A stretch of 64,000 nt of DNA. Source: CALCLY01 sp900552775 (GTDB taxonomy: Bacteria; Bacillota; Clostridia; UMGS1883; UMGS1540). The notes below the pieces were generated by a model. That model was not told where the DNA came from and ran no database searches. It worked only from the letters and a program-made list of their open reading frames with translations. Below are positions 24,864 to 33,700 of the stretch, in pieces. Position numbers and translations under genes: made by a program. The stretch spans positions 1 through 64,000 of the forward strand of contig CALCLY010000027.1 of the NCBI GenBank assembly GCA_937966555.1, in the 5' to 3' direction. The stretch's first letter is position 1, and each line of letters opens with the position of its first letter.

Positions 24864-25664
24864 ATGACTGTATTTACAGACGAAAAAATAGAGCTTTTCG
24901 ACAGGCAGAAAAGAGACGCGTCTTATATAATGGACCAGGCGCACTACCACAGCAAAAACGAGCTTTATTTTTCAAAAAAAGGAAAAACAAAATATTTTAT
25001 AGGTGACGAAATATTTATTCTTGAACCGGGAGACATGATTTTTGTCCCGGCAGGCTCTTTTCACAAGACGGACTGCGGCGTAAGAGAGAGAATCCTTCTT
25101 GTTTTTGACAATGATTTTTTGGGCGGCAGCTATCAAAAGTACATAGAAAGCCTCTCAAAAGACAAGCTTATAAGAATACGCCCCGACAAGCTTTCGGAGA
25201 TTAACGGGATTTTCAATAAAATCGAGAAAGAAGGCATGAACAAGCAGGAGGATTACCTGGAACTCGAAAAGCTGTATCTGCGACAGCTTCTTATTCTTGT
25301 CTCGCGGTACAGACTTCAAAATGTTTCGTCCGAGCTGAGCGAAATTTACAGTATTATCCAAAATGTTGTAAAGTATATAAATGAAAATTACAGCTCCGAT
25401 TTAAGTCTCCCGTATCTGGCGCACAAATACGGAATGAGTCCCGGTTATCTTTCAAGGCAGTTTAAATCCGTTACGGGCGTGGGACTTAACGAATATATAA
25501 ACATTTCCAAGGTGACGGCCGCCGCAAAACTTCTTTCGGAATCGAATTTGTCCGTAACAAAAGTGTCCGAGCTTTGCGGGTATAATGACAGCAATTATTT
25601 TTCAACCGTTTTTAAAAAATATATGGGCACAACGCCGAAAAAATATTCCGCGGAAAAGGCGTGA
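24864..25664 (+). CDS. AraC-family regulator of the uronate genes
   Basis: 266 residues: N-terminal cupin-like sensor (about 1-150, with ILEPGDMIFVPAGSFHKTD) and C-terminal double helix-turn-helix (about 165-262, ending YNDSNYFSTVFKKYMGTTPK). Start at 24864 has GGTGA upstream; an extension to 24798 is open but lacks a site. Divergent from uxaB-uxaA, hence probably their activator in response to a uronate. Ends before a shared terminator and a REP copy. Confidence 0.88.
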   Translation: MTVFTDEKIELFDRQKRDASYIMDQAHYHSKNELYFSKKGKTKYFIGDEIFILEPGDMIFVPAGSFHKTDCGVRERILLVFDNDFLGGSYQKYIESLSKDKLIRIRPDKLSEINGIFNKIEKEGMNKQEDYLELEKLYLRQLLILVSRYRLQNVSSELSEIYSIIQNVVKYINENYSSDLSLPYLAHKYGMSPGYLSRQFKSVTGVGLNEYINISKVTAAAKLLSESNLSVTKVSELCGYNDSNYFSTVFKKYMGTTPKKYSAEKA

Positions 25665-25694
25665 AAAAGTAAAAACGGGAAGCGGAACACAAAA

Positions 25695-25721
25695 CGGGCG
25701 ACCACTGGGGGTCGCCCCTAC
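25695..25721 (-). repeat. REP-like element, minus orientation
   Basis: Loop ACTGGG instead of the common ACACAG class. Followed at 25733-25755 by a B-module fragment, AAAGCGAACAAGCGTGAGCG. Confidence 0.85.
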
Positions 25722-25755
25722 GGTACATTGTTGAAAGCGAACAAGCGTGAGCGAC

Positions 25756-25796
25756 AAAAAAGCCGCTGCAAAGGGGACTTATGCAGCAGCTTTTTA
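25756..25796. terminator. Bidirectional terminator between araC-type gene and degT
   Basis: A-run, GCTGCA, loop, TGCAGC, T-run; serves the converging genes on both sides. Confidence 0.8.
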
Positions 25797-25819
25797 CCGG
25801 ATATTAGATTGTTGTCATA

Positions 25820-27127
25820 TTATTTGTTCTGCATTTCGGAAATAACTTCCAAAATAGCGTCAGCCATGTATTTAAGCTGTTCGTCCGTAAGGTCGTAAAT
25901 CGGGAGATGCGTAAATCTCTTGTTGAACACTTCCTCCGTTACGGGGCAGGATTTTGCAATAGCGTCCCTGTCGTAACCCATCTGCTTTATAATGTTGAAC
26001 TTGTAAAGCGGACCGAAATGCGGAATGTTTGTAACGCCCTTCGCCGTAAGTCTTTCTTTAAATTCCTGAACGTCACCGCCGGCAAGCTCGGGAACTATCT
26101 CGAGGAGATAGAGGTGGAAAGTGGGAACAATATCGTCATTTCCGAGATCCTGCGGAACAATTGCGGGATTGCCGGAAAGTCTCTTTGTCATGTACTCTGC
26201 GCTGCGGCGTCTCTCAGCCAGAATCTTGTCATATCTCTTAAGCTGAAGCGAAAGACCGAGACCCTGAATCTCCGTTGTGGAGCAGTTGTTGCTTGCAACA
26301 AAAGGAGCGTTTTTGCCCTCAATCGCAGTGATATCGTAAAGCCAGTTCTCAATGGCGCGGCTCTGGTCCATACCGAGGAAGCGCGCGCGCTTCATTTCGC
26401 TGCGGAATTCGGGAATCTGTGTTGTTAAAATACCGCCCTCGCCGAACGATGTGCAGTTTTTAACCTCGTGAAAGCTGTAAGAGCCGAAATGACCTATTGT
26501 GCCGAGCTTTTTACCCTTGTATTCGCCGCCGAAGCCGTGAGCCGCGTCCTCAAGCACTATAATATCGTGCTTTTTCGCAAGCTCCATAATCGGGTCCATA
26601 TCCACAGGGTATCCGCCTATATGTACGGGCACAATCATTTTTGTTTTAGAGGTGATTTTGCGCTCAACATCCTTGGGGTCCATATTAAGCGTTTTCGGGT
26701 CAACATCCGCAAAAACGAGCTTTGCGCCCACGGAAAGAGGATATGCCATTGTTGCGATAAACGTAATGGAAGGCACGATTACCTCGTCTCCCTCCTTGAG
26801 ATTTGCATATTTATACGCAATCTCAAAGCCTGCCGTCGCATTTGTGACAAAAAGGCTTCCGGGCACGCCGAGATACTCGTCGCACGCCTTTTCCGCCTCC
26901 TCAACCTTTGCCGCGAGGGAAAGCTTTCCGGGAGGCGTTGCGATTTCGCCGAGCTTATCTATCTGCTTGTTTACAGCCTCAATTATCTCGTCGTATTCCT
27001 TTCCGCTGCCCTGCATGAGGAATTTTACAATTGCCTTTAAATCCTCCGCGTTATAGTTTTCGCCGACTGCCGCCCACGGCACCTTTGCGGCGCCCGTATT
27101 GTACCTGAAATCGGTGGTTTCTGCCAT
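25820..27127 (-). CDS. DegT/DnrJ/EryC1-family PLP aminotransferase
   Basis: 435 residues. The fold-type I aminotransferase core has the PLP aspartate in VLEDAAHGFGGEYKG and the Schiff-base lysine in SFHEVKNCTSFGEGG. An N-terminal extension of about 80 residues precedes the usual family start. Members transaminate nucleotide-linked ketosugars. No sugar-nucleotide or glycosyltransferase genes are nearby, so the substrate is open. Transcribed alone from a perfect sigma-A promoter overlapping the mgsA terminator. Confidence 0.85.
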   Translation of the reverse strand: MAETTDFRYNTGAAKVPWAAVGENYNAEDLKAIVKFLMQGSGKEYDEIIEAVNKQIDKLGEIATPPGKLSLAAKVEEAEKACDEYLGVPGSLFVTNATAGFEIAYKYANLKEGDEVIVPSITFIATMAYPLSVGAKLVFADVDPKTLNMDPKDVERKITSKTKMIVPVHIGGYPVDMDPIMELAKKHDIIVLEDAAHGFGGEYKGKKLGTIGHFGSYSFHEVKNCTSFGEGGILTTQIPEFRSEMKRARFLGMDQSRAIENWLYDITAIEGKNAPFVASNNCSTTEIQGLGLSLQLKRYDKILAERRRSAEYMTKRLSGNPAIVPQDLGNDDIVPTFHLYLLEIVPELAGGDVQEFKERLTAKGVTNIPHFGPLYKFNIIKQMGYDRDAIAKSCPVTEEVFNKRFTHLPIYDLTDEQLKYMADAILEVISEMQNK

Positions 27128-27182
27128 TTCCTTTTTCCTCCTTATTATAGATATTATATTAATTTAATGCTTGTATAAATTA

Positions 27183-27220
27183 ATTATAAAATAAAAAGCC
27201 CGACTTGTCAAGGCTTTTTA
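27183..27220 (-). promoter_or_regulatory. degT promoter nested in the mgsA terminator
   Basis: Promoter TTGACA, 17 bp, TATAAT (27183-27211). The -35 hexamer lies in the loop of an AAAAAGCC/GGCTTTTT hairpin (27193-27220) that terminates mgsA transcription on the same strand. Confidence 0.7.
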
Positions 27221-27245
27221 TTTAATGAATAAAAAAATATATTAA

Positions 27246-27650
27246 TTATCTTTTGGGGTTTATAATGTCTCTCCAGTCGAGGTCCCCGCGTTCTATGCCC
27301 ATAATGAGAATTTCCGCCGAGGCAATGTTTGTTGCCAGCGGGATATTATGTACATCGCAAAGGCGCATAATCGTTGTTATCTCCGGCTCGTGCGGCTGCT
27401 TTGTAAGAGGGTCTCTGAAAAAGAGAACCGCGTCTATTTCGTTATAGGCAAGTCTTGCCCCTATCTGCTGATCGCCGCCCTGCGGACCCGAGAGAAATTT
27501 ATAAACATACAAACCCGTCGCTTCTTCAACAAGATTACCCGTTGTGGCGGTTGCACATAGGTTATGCTTCATCAATATTCCTTTGTATGCAATGCAGAAC
27601 TGAATCATGAGTTCTTTCTTTTTGTCGTGTGCAATCAATGCAATGTTCAT
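27246..27650 (-). CDS. mgsA: Methylglyoxal synthase
   Basis: 134 residues. Makes methylglyoxal from dihydroxyacetone phosphate, a glycolytic overflow route. GPQGGDQQIGA (Asp60, equivalent to catalytic Asp71 of E. coli), FFRDPLT and HNIPLATN are the family marks. Start at 27650 has GGAG upstream; 45 extra in-frame codons were rejected because they run through the promoter. Single gene between its own promoter and a terminator. Confidence 0.94.
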   Translation of the reverse strand: MNIALIAHDKKKELMIQFCIAYKGILMKHNLCATATTGNLVEEATGLYVYKFLSGPQGGDQQIGARLAYNEIDAVLFFRDPLTKQPHEPEITTIMRLCDVHNIPLATNIASAEILIMGIERGDLDWRDIINPKR

Positions 27651-27756
27651 TATAAATCTCCATTCCGCCGTAAACGCAAAATCGTCTACTTGCATTAGTG
27701 TTAAAAGAGTGAATTTCAAAGCGCAATTTGCACGCTTATTTCTCCGCTTTAAGAAT

Positions 27757-27785
27757 ATTATACTACAAAACAAAATGTTTGACAA
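27757..27785 (-). promoter_or_regulatory. Sigma-A promoter of mgsA
   Basis: TTGTCA, 17 bp, TATAAT on the minus strand, giving an mRNA leader of about 100 nt. Confidence 0.7.
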
Positions 27786-27880
27786 GTATTTTTATACATA
27801 ATAATTGAAAATTAATGATTTTTTTACAATTTGCCGAGTTTCGACACAATTTTTTTACCAATTTGTCATACAATAATAGC

Positions 27881-27951
27881 GATTAACTATTGCAATATAC
27901 AAAAATTCATGATATAATATAGTAGCCAAATAAAAATTCAAATAGTTAATC
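27881..27951 (+). promoter_or_regulatory. LytTR-regulator promoter framed by an 11-bp dyad
   Basis: TTGCAA (27890-27895), 17 bp, TATAAT (27913-27918). Perfect inverted repeats GATTAACTATT (27881-27891) and AATAGTTAATC (27941-27951) bracket the promoter 60 bp apart, centre to centre. Likely operator pair for looping or cooperative binding; the protein is unknown. Confidence 0.65.
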
Positions 27952-28150
27952 ACACTCGGAGAGTGTTTCTTTTATATCGGAAAAATACATACGCTCTGTT
28001 CTTCTGAATCACTTTCTTGCGGTGTTTTTTGAATTTTTGTTTGGCGACAAATTCGGAGCGATGTGTTTTTAATGCGTCCGCTGCCGCGGGCGCATTTTAT
28101 ATTTCCCTCCGAACGTACTTAAAAGATTCAATCATCGGAGGTTTTTTTCT
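27952..28150 (+). promoter_or_regulatory. Structured mRNA leader of the LytTR regulator
   Basis: Three hairpins each followed by T-rich sequence. H1 is ACACTC/GAGTGT (27952-27966). H2 is AATGCGTCCGC/GCGGGCGCATT (28071-28096). H3 is CCTCCGA (28106-28112) with TCGGAGG (28135-28141), followed by seven T. H3 contains the Shine-Dalgarno of the gene starting at 28151. TTCGGAG at 28052-28058 can pair with CTCCGAA at 28107-28113 and would break H3. No known riboswitch class recognised. Confidence 0.6.
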
Positions 28151-28858
28151 ATGAAAGTATGTTTTTTCGACGATTCCGCCGAAGGAATAAAAACAATACG
28201 CGCTTACTGCGATTCCCACTGCCGCGAAAATATATCTTACAGCTTAAATCCAGACCTGACGGACTTTTTTCGTGATCTCGGCTCGTGTGGCATATCTCTT
28301 ATATTTCTCGATACACGCGTCGTGCGTGGCAGCCTCGGCAGCTTTGAACTTGCCAAAAAAATACGCGAAGCAAGCTTCTGCGTTCATATTGTGTTTATGT
28401 CGGCATATTATGAAGATATGCCGTTCTGCTTTCAGAATCTTATACGCCCCTCGGGCTTTCTTCTGAAAAATTCAACAGCAAACGATATTGATTCCATTTT
28501 AAACGCCGTGACTGCGGCGGACTCCGTCCCGGAAACCTCTGCCGTCAAAATAAGCGTGCGCGCCGGCGGCGAACAGTTTTCTTTTTCTACGGATGAAATA
28601 ATGTATTTCACCACCATCGGCAAAAAGCTTGCCTTAAAAACCTCCGACTGCCAGACCGTGGAGTTTTACGGCACGCTCAAAGATATAGAATCCAAGTATT
28701 CCGAATACTTTTTAAGATGCCACAGCGGTTTTCTTGTCAACAAAAAATACATACGCCGCTTTTCGAAAAGCTCGATAAAGCTGAAAAACAGCGCCGAAGA
28801 GCTGCCCGTTTCGAAGAAATATGTTAAAAACGTCACAAATTTTGCACATTTGTCTTAA
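28151..28858 (+). CDS. Orphan LytTR-type response regulator
   Basis: 235 residues. Receiver-like domain (1-118) with acidic pair FFDDS and the likely phospho-acceptor Asp54 in IFLDTRVV; the usual Lys region reads GFLLKNS. LytTR DNA-binding domain at about 135-232 (DEIMYFTTIGKKLALKT, then RCHSGFLVNKKYIRRF). GGAGG lies 9 bp upstream of the ATG but inside a hairpin. No histidine kinase is adjacent. The next gene is a strongly optimised secreted protein with its own promoter, a candidate target. Confidence 0.88.
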   Translation: MKVCFFDDSAEGIKTIRAYCDSHCRENISYSLNPDLTDFFRDLGSCGISLIFLDTRVVRGSLGSFELAKKIREASFCVHIVFMSAYYEDMPFCFQNLIRPSGFLLKNSTANDIDSILNAVTAADSVPETSAVKISVRAGGEQFSFSTDEIMYFTTIGKKLALKTSDCQTVEFYGTLKDIESKYSEYFLRCHSGFLVNKKYIRRFSKSSIKLKNSAEELPVSKKYVKNVTNFAHLS

Positions 28859-28924
28859 TTTTATTTCCGTTTATCGGATATAAAGTCAATTTATCCTAAA
28901 AAAACATTTATTTGTCAGAAAATC

Positions 28925-28997
28925 TTGAAAACATCATGGTGAATTATTATAATACTAATAGGCACACAGATGTAGCGACAGGCTTTTTTGACCTGTC
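28925..28997 (+). promoter_or_regulatory. Promoter and 5' hairpin of the secreted-protein gene
   Basis: TTGAAA, 17 bp, TATAAT (28925-28953). The transcript would carry the hairpin GACAGG/CCTGTC (28977-28997) near its 5' end, a layout that often stabilises abundant mRNAs. Confidence 0.6.
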
Positions 28998-29029
28998 CTC
29001 AAACAAATTATAAAAGGAGAATATGTTTT

Positions 29030-30385
29030 ATGGAGAGAAAAACAAAGAAAACATTGGCGGTTATTGCCGCTGCCGTAATGTGTACGGCATCCGTAAGCGT
29101 TTCCGCCGCAGAGTGGAGACTTTCCGGATATGAAACATCAAACGAAGGTCTCGGACCTTTCTATCAGCAGTCGGCTCTTATTTATCAGGAGTTTGACGGC
29201 AACGGTTTTGCAACAGGCAGAACGGTTTCCGGCTGGGAAGCCCAGGAAGAGGGTCTTAAAGGCTACGGCAAAGTAGAATTTAAAAACCCCTGGGTTGACA
29301 TCACATACCCCAACAAAGAGTATGCTCAGATGTATGTTGACAACGACTATTCCGGCAGAGTGTTCTTCACCGGCAGACAGGGCAAAGACGTTGTAGAGTA
29401 CAGAGACAGCCTCTTTATGTGGGAGCTTTCCGCACCGCACAAGGCTTACACAAGAACACAGGCAAGATTTGCAAGCGGCTGGTACACAGACGAGAGCTAT
29501 CCCGTAAATTACTCGGGCACAAACGCTCTTGTTAAAGCTACAAGACCTTACTACGGCTTCGGCGATTACAAGGTAACGGGCAAGAACAGCGTTTCGCTCG
29601 TTCCCGCAGCTTTGAAATCATACCGCGACGCACAGTATGCTTCCGTTTCCGGCGGCCTCACAATTGACGACATTAACCCGCACTACAATGTTGTCGCTTA
29701 CGACGTTACGGGACTTGACATAAAGATTCCGAGACTTTTCGATCTCAGACTTGAAGGTCCTACATACAATTTTGACGGCACAGTTGCAAAACCCTTCGGT
29801 CTCGTGAAGGTTGCTTCCGATTCCGCTGACTGGGAATTGCCCAACTACGCTGTTGCAAACCTTCTCACAACAATGAACGACACACTTTCCGGCGCGCTCA
29901 ACTATGCTGACATCACATGGACAGCAGGCGGCTTCGAAGTTGCTCCTCCGCACAGAACATACCAGTTTATGACTGTTGACGGCATTGTTATGGACGGTTC
30001 CGCTATCCCGGGAACATACCCGACTCTCTACAAGCCCTACATCTACAGATACGTTGGCAATGCTAACCCTGAGATCACATGGACTCCCGAGAGAGTAAAC
30101 CAGGATGGTCAGGTTATCCTCAGAAGATTTGTAAACGGCACAAAAGATACAAACGATATCACAGGTCTTAAAGACAGCGGTATCTACAGCAATCCTCAGT
30201 ACGTTGAGGTTGTAGATTCCAAAACAGCTTCCAAGTACCTCACAGCCGTATACAAATTCATATACAACGGCAAGGAATACTGCCTCGATTCACAGGGCAA
30301 CAGATTTGTTGTTGACTGGAGCATCGACTGCGCAACAAAAGTATTCGACGGTTCGACATATCTTTCACCCTACATTGCTAAATAA
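29030..30385 (+). CDS. Abundant secreted protein of unknown family
   Basis: 451 residues. AAAGGAG precedes the start; an overlapping out-of-frame ATG at 29023 is ignored. A signal peptide of about 25 residues ends VSVSAAEW. The mature part is rich in Tyr, Trp, Asn, Gly and Asp, with almost no Cys (pair near the C-terminus) and no LPXTG, SLH or membrane anchor. Aromatic-rich segments recur, for example GYETSNEGLGPFYQQ and SGWEAQEEGLKGYGK, which look like two related EGLG/EGLKGYG units. Codon use is visibly more biased (CTC, AAC, TAC, GTT) than in neighbours, implying high expression. I recognise no domain; it could be a surface or matrix protein. Ends at a strong terminator. Confidence 0.8.
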   Translation: MERKTKKTLAVIAAAVMCTASVSVSAAEWRLSGYETSNEGLGPFYQQSALIYQEFDGNGFATGRTVSGWEAQEEGLKGYGKVEFKNPWVDITYPNKEYAQMYVDNDYSGRVFFTGRQGKDVVEYRDSLFMWELSAPHKAYTRTQARFASGWYTDESYPVNYSGTNALVKATRPYYGFGDYKVTGKNSVSLVPAALKSYRDAQYASVSGGLTIDDINPHYNVVAYDVTGLDIKIPRLFDLRLEGPTYNFDGTVAKPFGLVKVASDSADWELPNYAVANLLTTMNDTLSGALNYADITWTAGGFEVAPPHRTYQFMTVDGIVMDGSAIPGTYPTLYKPYIYRYVGNANPEITWTPERVNQDGQVILRRFVNGTKDTNDITGLKDSGIYSNPQYVEVVDSKTASKYLTAVYKFIYNGKEYCLDSQGNRFVVDWSIDCATKVFDGSTYLSPYIAK

Positions 30386-30417
30386 CTTAATTTAAATACA
30401 TGTGTGCTGTATGCCAA

Positions 30418-30467
30418 AAAAGGGCTGCCGCGGTGATTTTGTTCACAGCGGCAGCCCCGCTTTTTTA
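30418..30467 (+). terminator. Strong terminator of the secreted-protein gene
   Basis: GGGCTGCCGC and GCGGCAGCCC form a perfect 10-bp stem, followed by six T. Confidence 0.9.
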
Positions 30468-30645
30468 TTGTCGCTCACGCTTATTCGCTCTCAACAATGT
30501 ACCGTAGGGGCGACCCTGTGTGGTCGCCCGTGCTTACATTCGGCGCTTCGCTTACGAAACGGCAAGTCGTTTCTACCCTCATATCGTCGGAACGAAGCGC
30601 AGCTTGTTCCGACGCCGTAGGGGCGCCCCCCAGTGGTCGCCCGTT
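30468..30645 (+). repeat. Two REP-like elements with B and C fragments
   Basis: Plus-orientation REPs at 30504-30530 and 30617-30643 (second with altered left arm GGGCGCCC). Between them is a B-module piece on the minus strand whose hairpin 2 is GAAACG/CGTTTC, a further compensated version of that stem. Confidence 0.8.
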
Positions 30646-30706
30646 TATTTTCCTCAAACCACACGGGCAGCTCATATCTATTAAAATGTTCATTTTCAAA
30701 TTCTAA

Positions 30707-30735
30707 TTTACAAAACGGCATTTTTATGATATATT
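30707..30735 (+). promoter_or_regulatory. Promoter of the GLUG surface-protein gene
   Basis: TTTACA, 17 bp, TATATT, 37 bp before the start codon. Confidence 0.5.
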
Positions 30736-30771
30736 ATATAGGAAAAAACTAAACTGTAAAGGAGACTTCAC

Positions 30772-33700
30772 ATGAAAAAACATTTAAGCGCCCTTTTGGC
30801 TTTATGCATTGCCGTTTTGCTGCTGCCCTCAGCGGCGTTTGCCTCGGACGACGACACAATAAACGGTATAATGTATGACAAAGAGCATGTCACGGTATCG
30901 GACATATCATATTCAAACAATCAATCCTGGGACTTTAATAAGGCAGGCTCATGGGACCGCCCCGAATGGCTCGGCATAGGCGACTGCATCGTCTCCCCGT
31001 GGGACGGCGGGTATGCCAGAAGGTCCCCGTATATTCTCACCGTAACGTTTACGTCAGACGCGGATTTTACGGTGTCTCTCGATTACGCCTTCTCGGCACA
31101 CTACTCAAACGGATATGTTGCGGTTGACGGCACAAAATACATAGAACTTGAAAACAGCGGCAGCGACATAGATCAATATCATTGCTTAAAAGATCACCTC
31201 AGCCAAAAGCTTTCGGCAGGCACGCACAAGGTGGAAATATACTTCCATAAAGGGGGAGACAACGGAAACTTCATGGCGTATGTCTATAACTTCACCGCCT
31301 GCACCGCAGACCACGGCGCCATAGCCGGCAATGTTGTTTTGCCCGACTGCTACAACGGCGGATATACGGATTTCACCTGTTCGGTATGCGGCTATTCGTG
31401 GCGCGCGGACGAGACGCCGCGCCTTGAGCACGAGTTTTCGGACGGGGTATGCATTCACTGCGGCGAATACAAAATGGATCAGGACGAAAACGGCGTATAT
31501 CTTATTAAATACCCGGGTCAGCTCAGCCAGTTTTCAAGAATAGTAAACGAAACAAATGCCGGCGCTTCGGCAAAGCTTGTAAACGATATTTTATTCAATG
31601 AAAACGTTCTGAATGAAAACGGCGAATTAAACGCGGAAAACCGCGCGTCATTTACGCAGTTTACGCCCATCGGCACACCGTCAAACCCCTTCTCGGGCAC
31701 ATTTGACGGGGACGGGCACACCGTAAGCGGACTTTATATTTACCCCGAGGAGGCAATCACGCAGGGCAGGGAAGATGCAACAAAACTTGCTCTTGTCGGC
31801 TGCGCGTCGGGTGCGGCGGTGAAAAACGTTACGATTAAAGACTCGTATGTAAAGGGCACGGAATATGCCGCGGGCATATGCGCCAATTCGAAGGAGTCTC
31901 TCATAGAAAACTGCCGCGTGCTTGATTCGCGCATAGAGGCGCTCTCCAACGCAGGCGGAATATGTGCGAAAATCGAGGTGTCGAAATCTTCCAAATCCGC
32001 CTCCGTAAAGCGCTGTGTAAACTCTGCCGCAGTTACAGCTTCAAACGAGCGCGCGGCAGGCATTGCGGCAAACCTTTATTACTATAACATTTCAATAGAA
32101 AACTGTTTAAACCTCGGCAGTATAAACGCCGGCTCCGCGGCAGGCGGCATCGCGGCATATGCCGGAACTTATCCGTATTCAATATCAAGCTGCCTTGATT
32201 TGGGCAATATACAAGCCAACACCAACAAAGGTCACATAATCGGCGAATACTATTATTCAAAGTTCAAAGTAACAAACTGCGGCTATGTACTGGACGGCAC
32301 AAGTCCCCTTGGCAGCGGCAGCGGCAGCGGCTTTACAAATGACAGCCGTGCCTTTTCGAAAGACGCGTTATCCTCCGGCGCGGCGGCATATTATTTAAAC
32401 GGCAGTCAAAGCGAGAATGTTTCCTGGTATCAGACTCTGGGGGAGGACCCCTACCCCACGCCGGACAGCAACCGTAAAACCGTTTATGCCGCGGGAAACT
32501 ATTTCTCAAACATAAACTGCCCTCACGCAAACACCGAATCGGTTCACGTCGACCCGACATGCACAGATGAAGGCTATGACGGCGAAAAGTGTGCGGACTG
32601 CGGCGTGGTTCTCAAAAAGACCGTGACCATTCCTCCCACGGGCGAGCACGATTATAAGGATTATGTATGCACCGTGTGCAAAGACGGAGAAACACCCGAC
32701 GGCACGGGAACGGACACGGATCCCATTATCATAAGTAACCCCGGAAACCTGCTGTGGCTCAGCCAGTATTATAACGACAAGCTGCGCGAAAATGCTTCTC
32801 TTCCGGAATATGTATATGTTTCAACCGCCTGCGCGATTGACATGAGTCTCCTCCCTGCCGGAACCAAGTTTGACCCTATCGGAAGCGACTCAAAGCCCTT
32901 CAGCGGCATATTTGACGGCGGCAATTCAAAAAACAGCTTTGAGATAGCTATAGATAATTTAAGCGTAAACGCTCTTGACAACGCGGGTCTTTTCGGATAC
33001 ACATCAAACGCCTCCATTAAGAATGTTCTTTTAACCAACGCCGACATACACGGCAGAAACAATGTCGGCGCAATTGCGGGAGCTTCGTATTCGATTTCAT
33101 CGACCCACACCGTTTTGTCACGCAACATAGTTGACCACTCTAAAATCAGCGGCACAAACAACGTGGGCGGCATTGTCGGCACGCTCGGCAATTGCGTTCT
33201 TTCGGAATGCAGCGTCTCCTCAACCGGGTTATCCGTTTCGGGGTCCGGCTACACATATATCGGCGGAATCGCTGCCATAAACAACGGCAGCGTAACAAAC
33301 TCGCTTGCCGTGAATAACATAATGACCGGCAGCGACGACGGCTCAAATTATACGGGAGGTATCACGGCGTTTAACCAAGGCTATACAGCGCTCTCCGCGG
33401 CGTACTCCTGCAAATACAACAAAGCCACATACAGCGGCGGAATTGTCTGCGTCGGCAAAACCCCGTTATCCTCTTATTACTTCACGCAGCATAAGATTAA
33501 TTCCATGGCGGACGGCACACCTGCTTCCTCCGAACAATTTGCTTCGGGCGAAATATGCTACGCTTTAAATTCCGGCGTAACGTACGGCGCGCAGATATGG
33601 TACCAGGTTCTTACAGCATCCGAAGGAGTGCCGCTGCCGATTTTTTACGAAAAAGGAACTGTGTACAAAAACAAAGACGGCTACTCAAACACGCCCGAGC

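Noticed and set aside
28859..28947. LytTR binding repeats upstream of the secreted-protein gene
   Set aside because: The region is AT-rich with loosely similar TTTAT/ATTTAT words, but no clear direct repeat with proper spacing.
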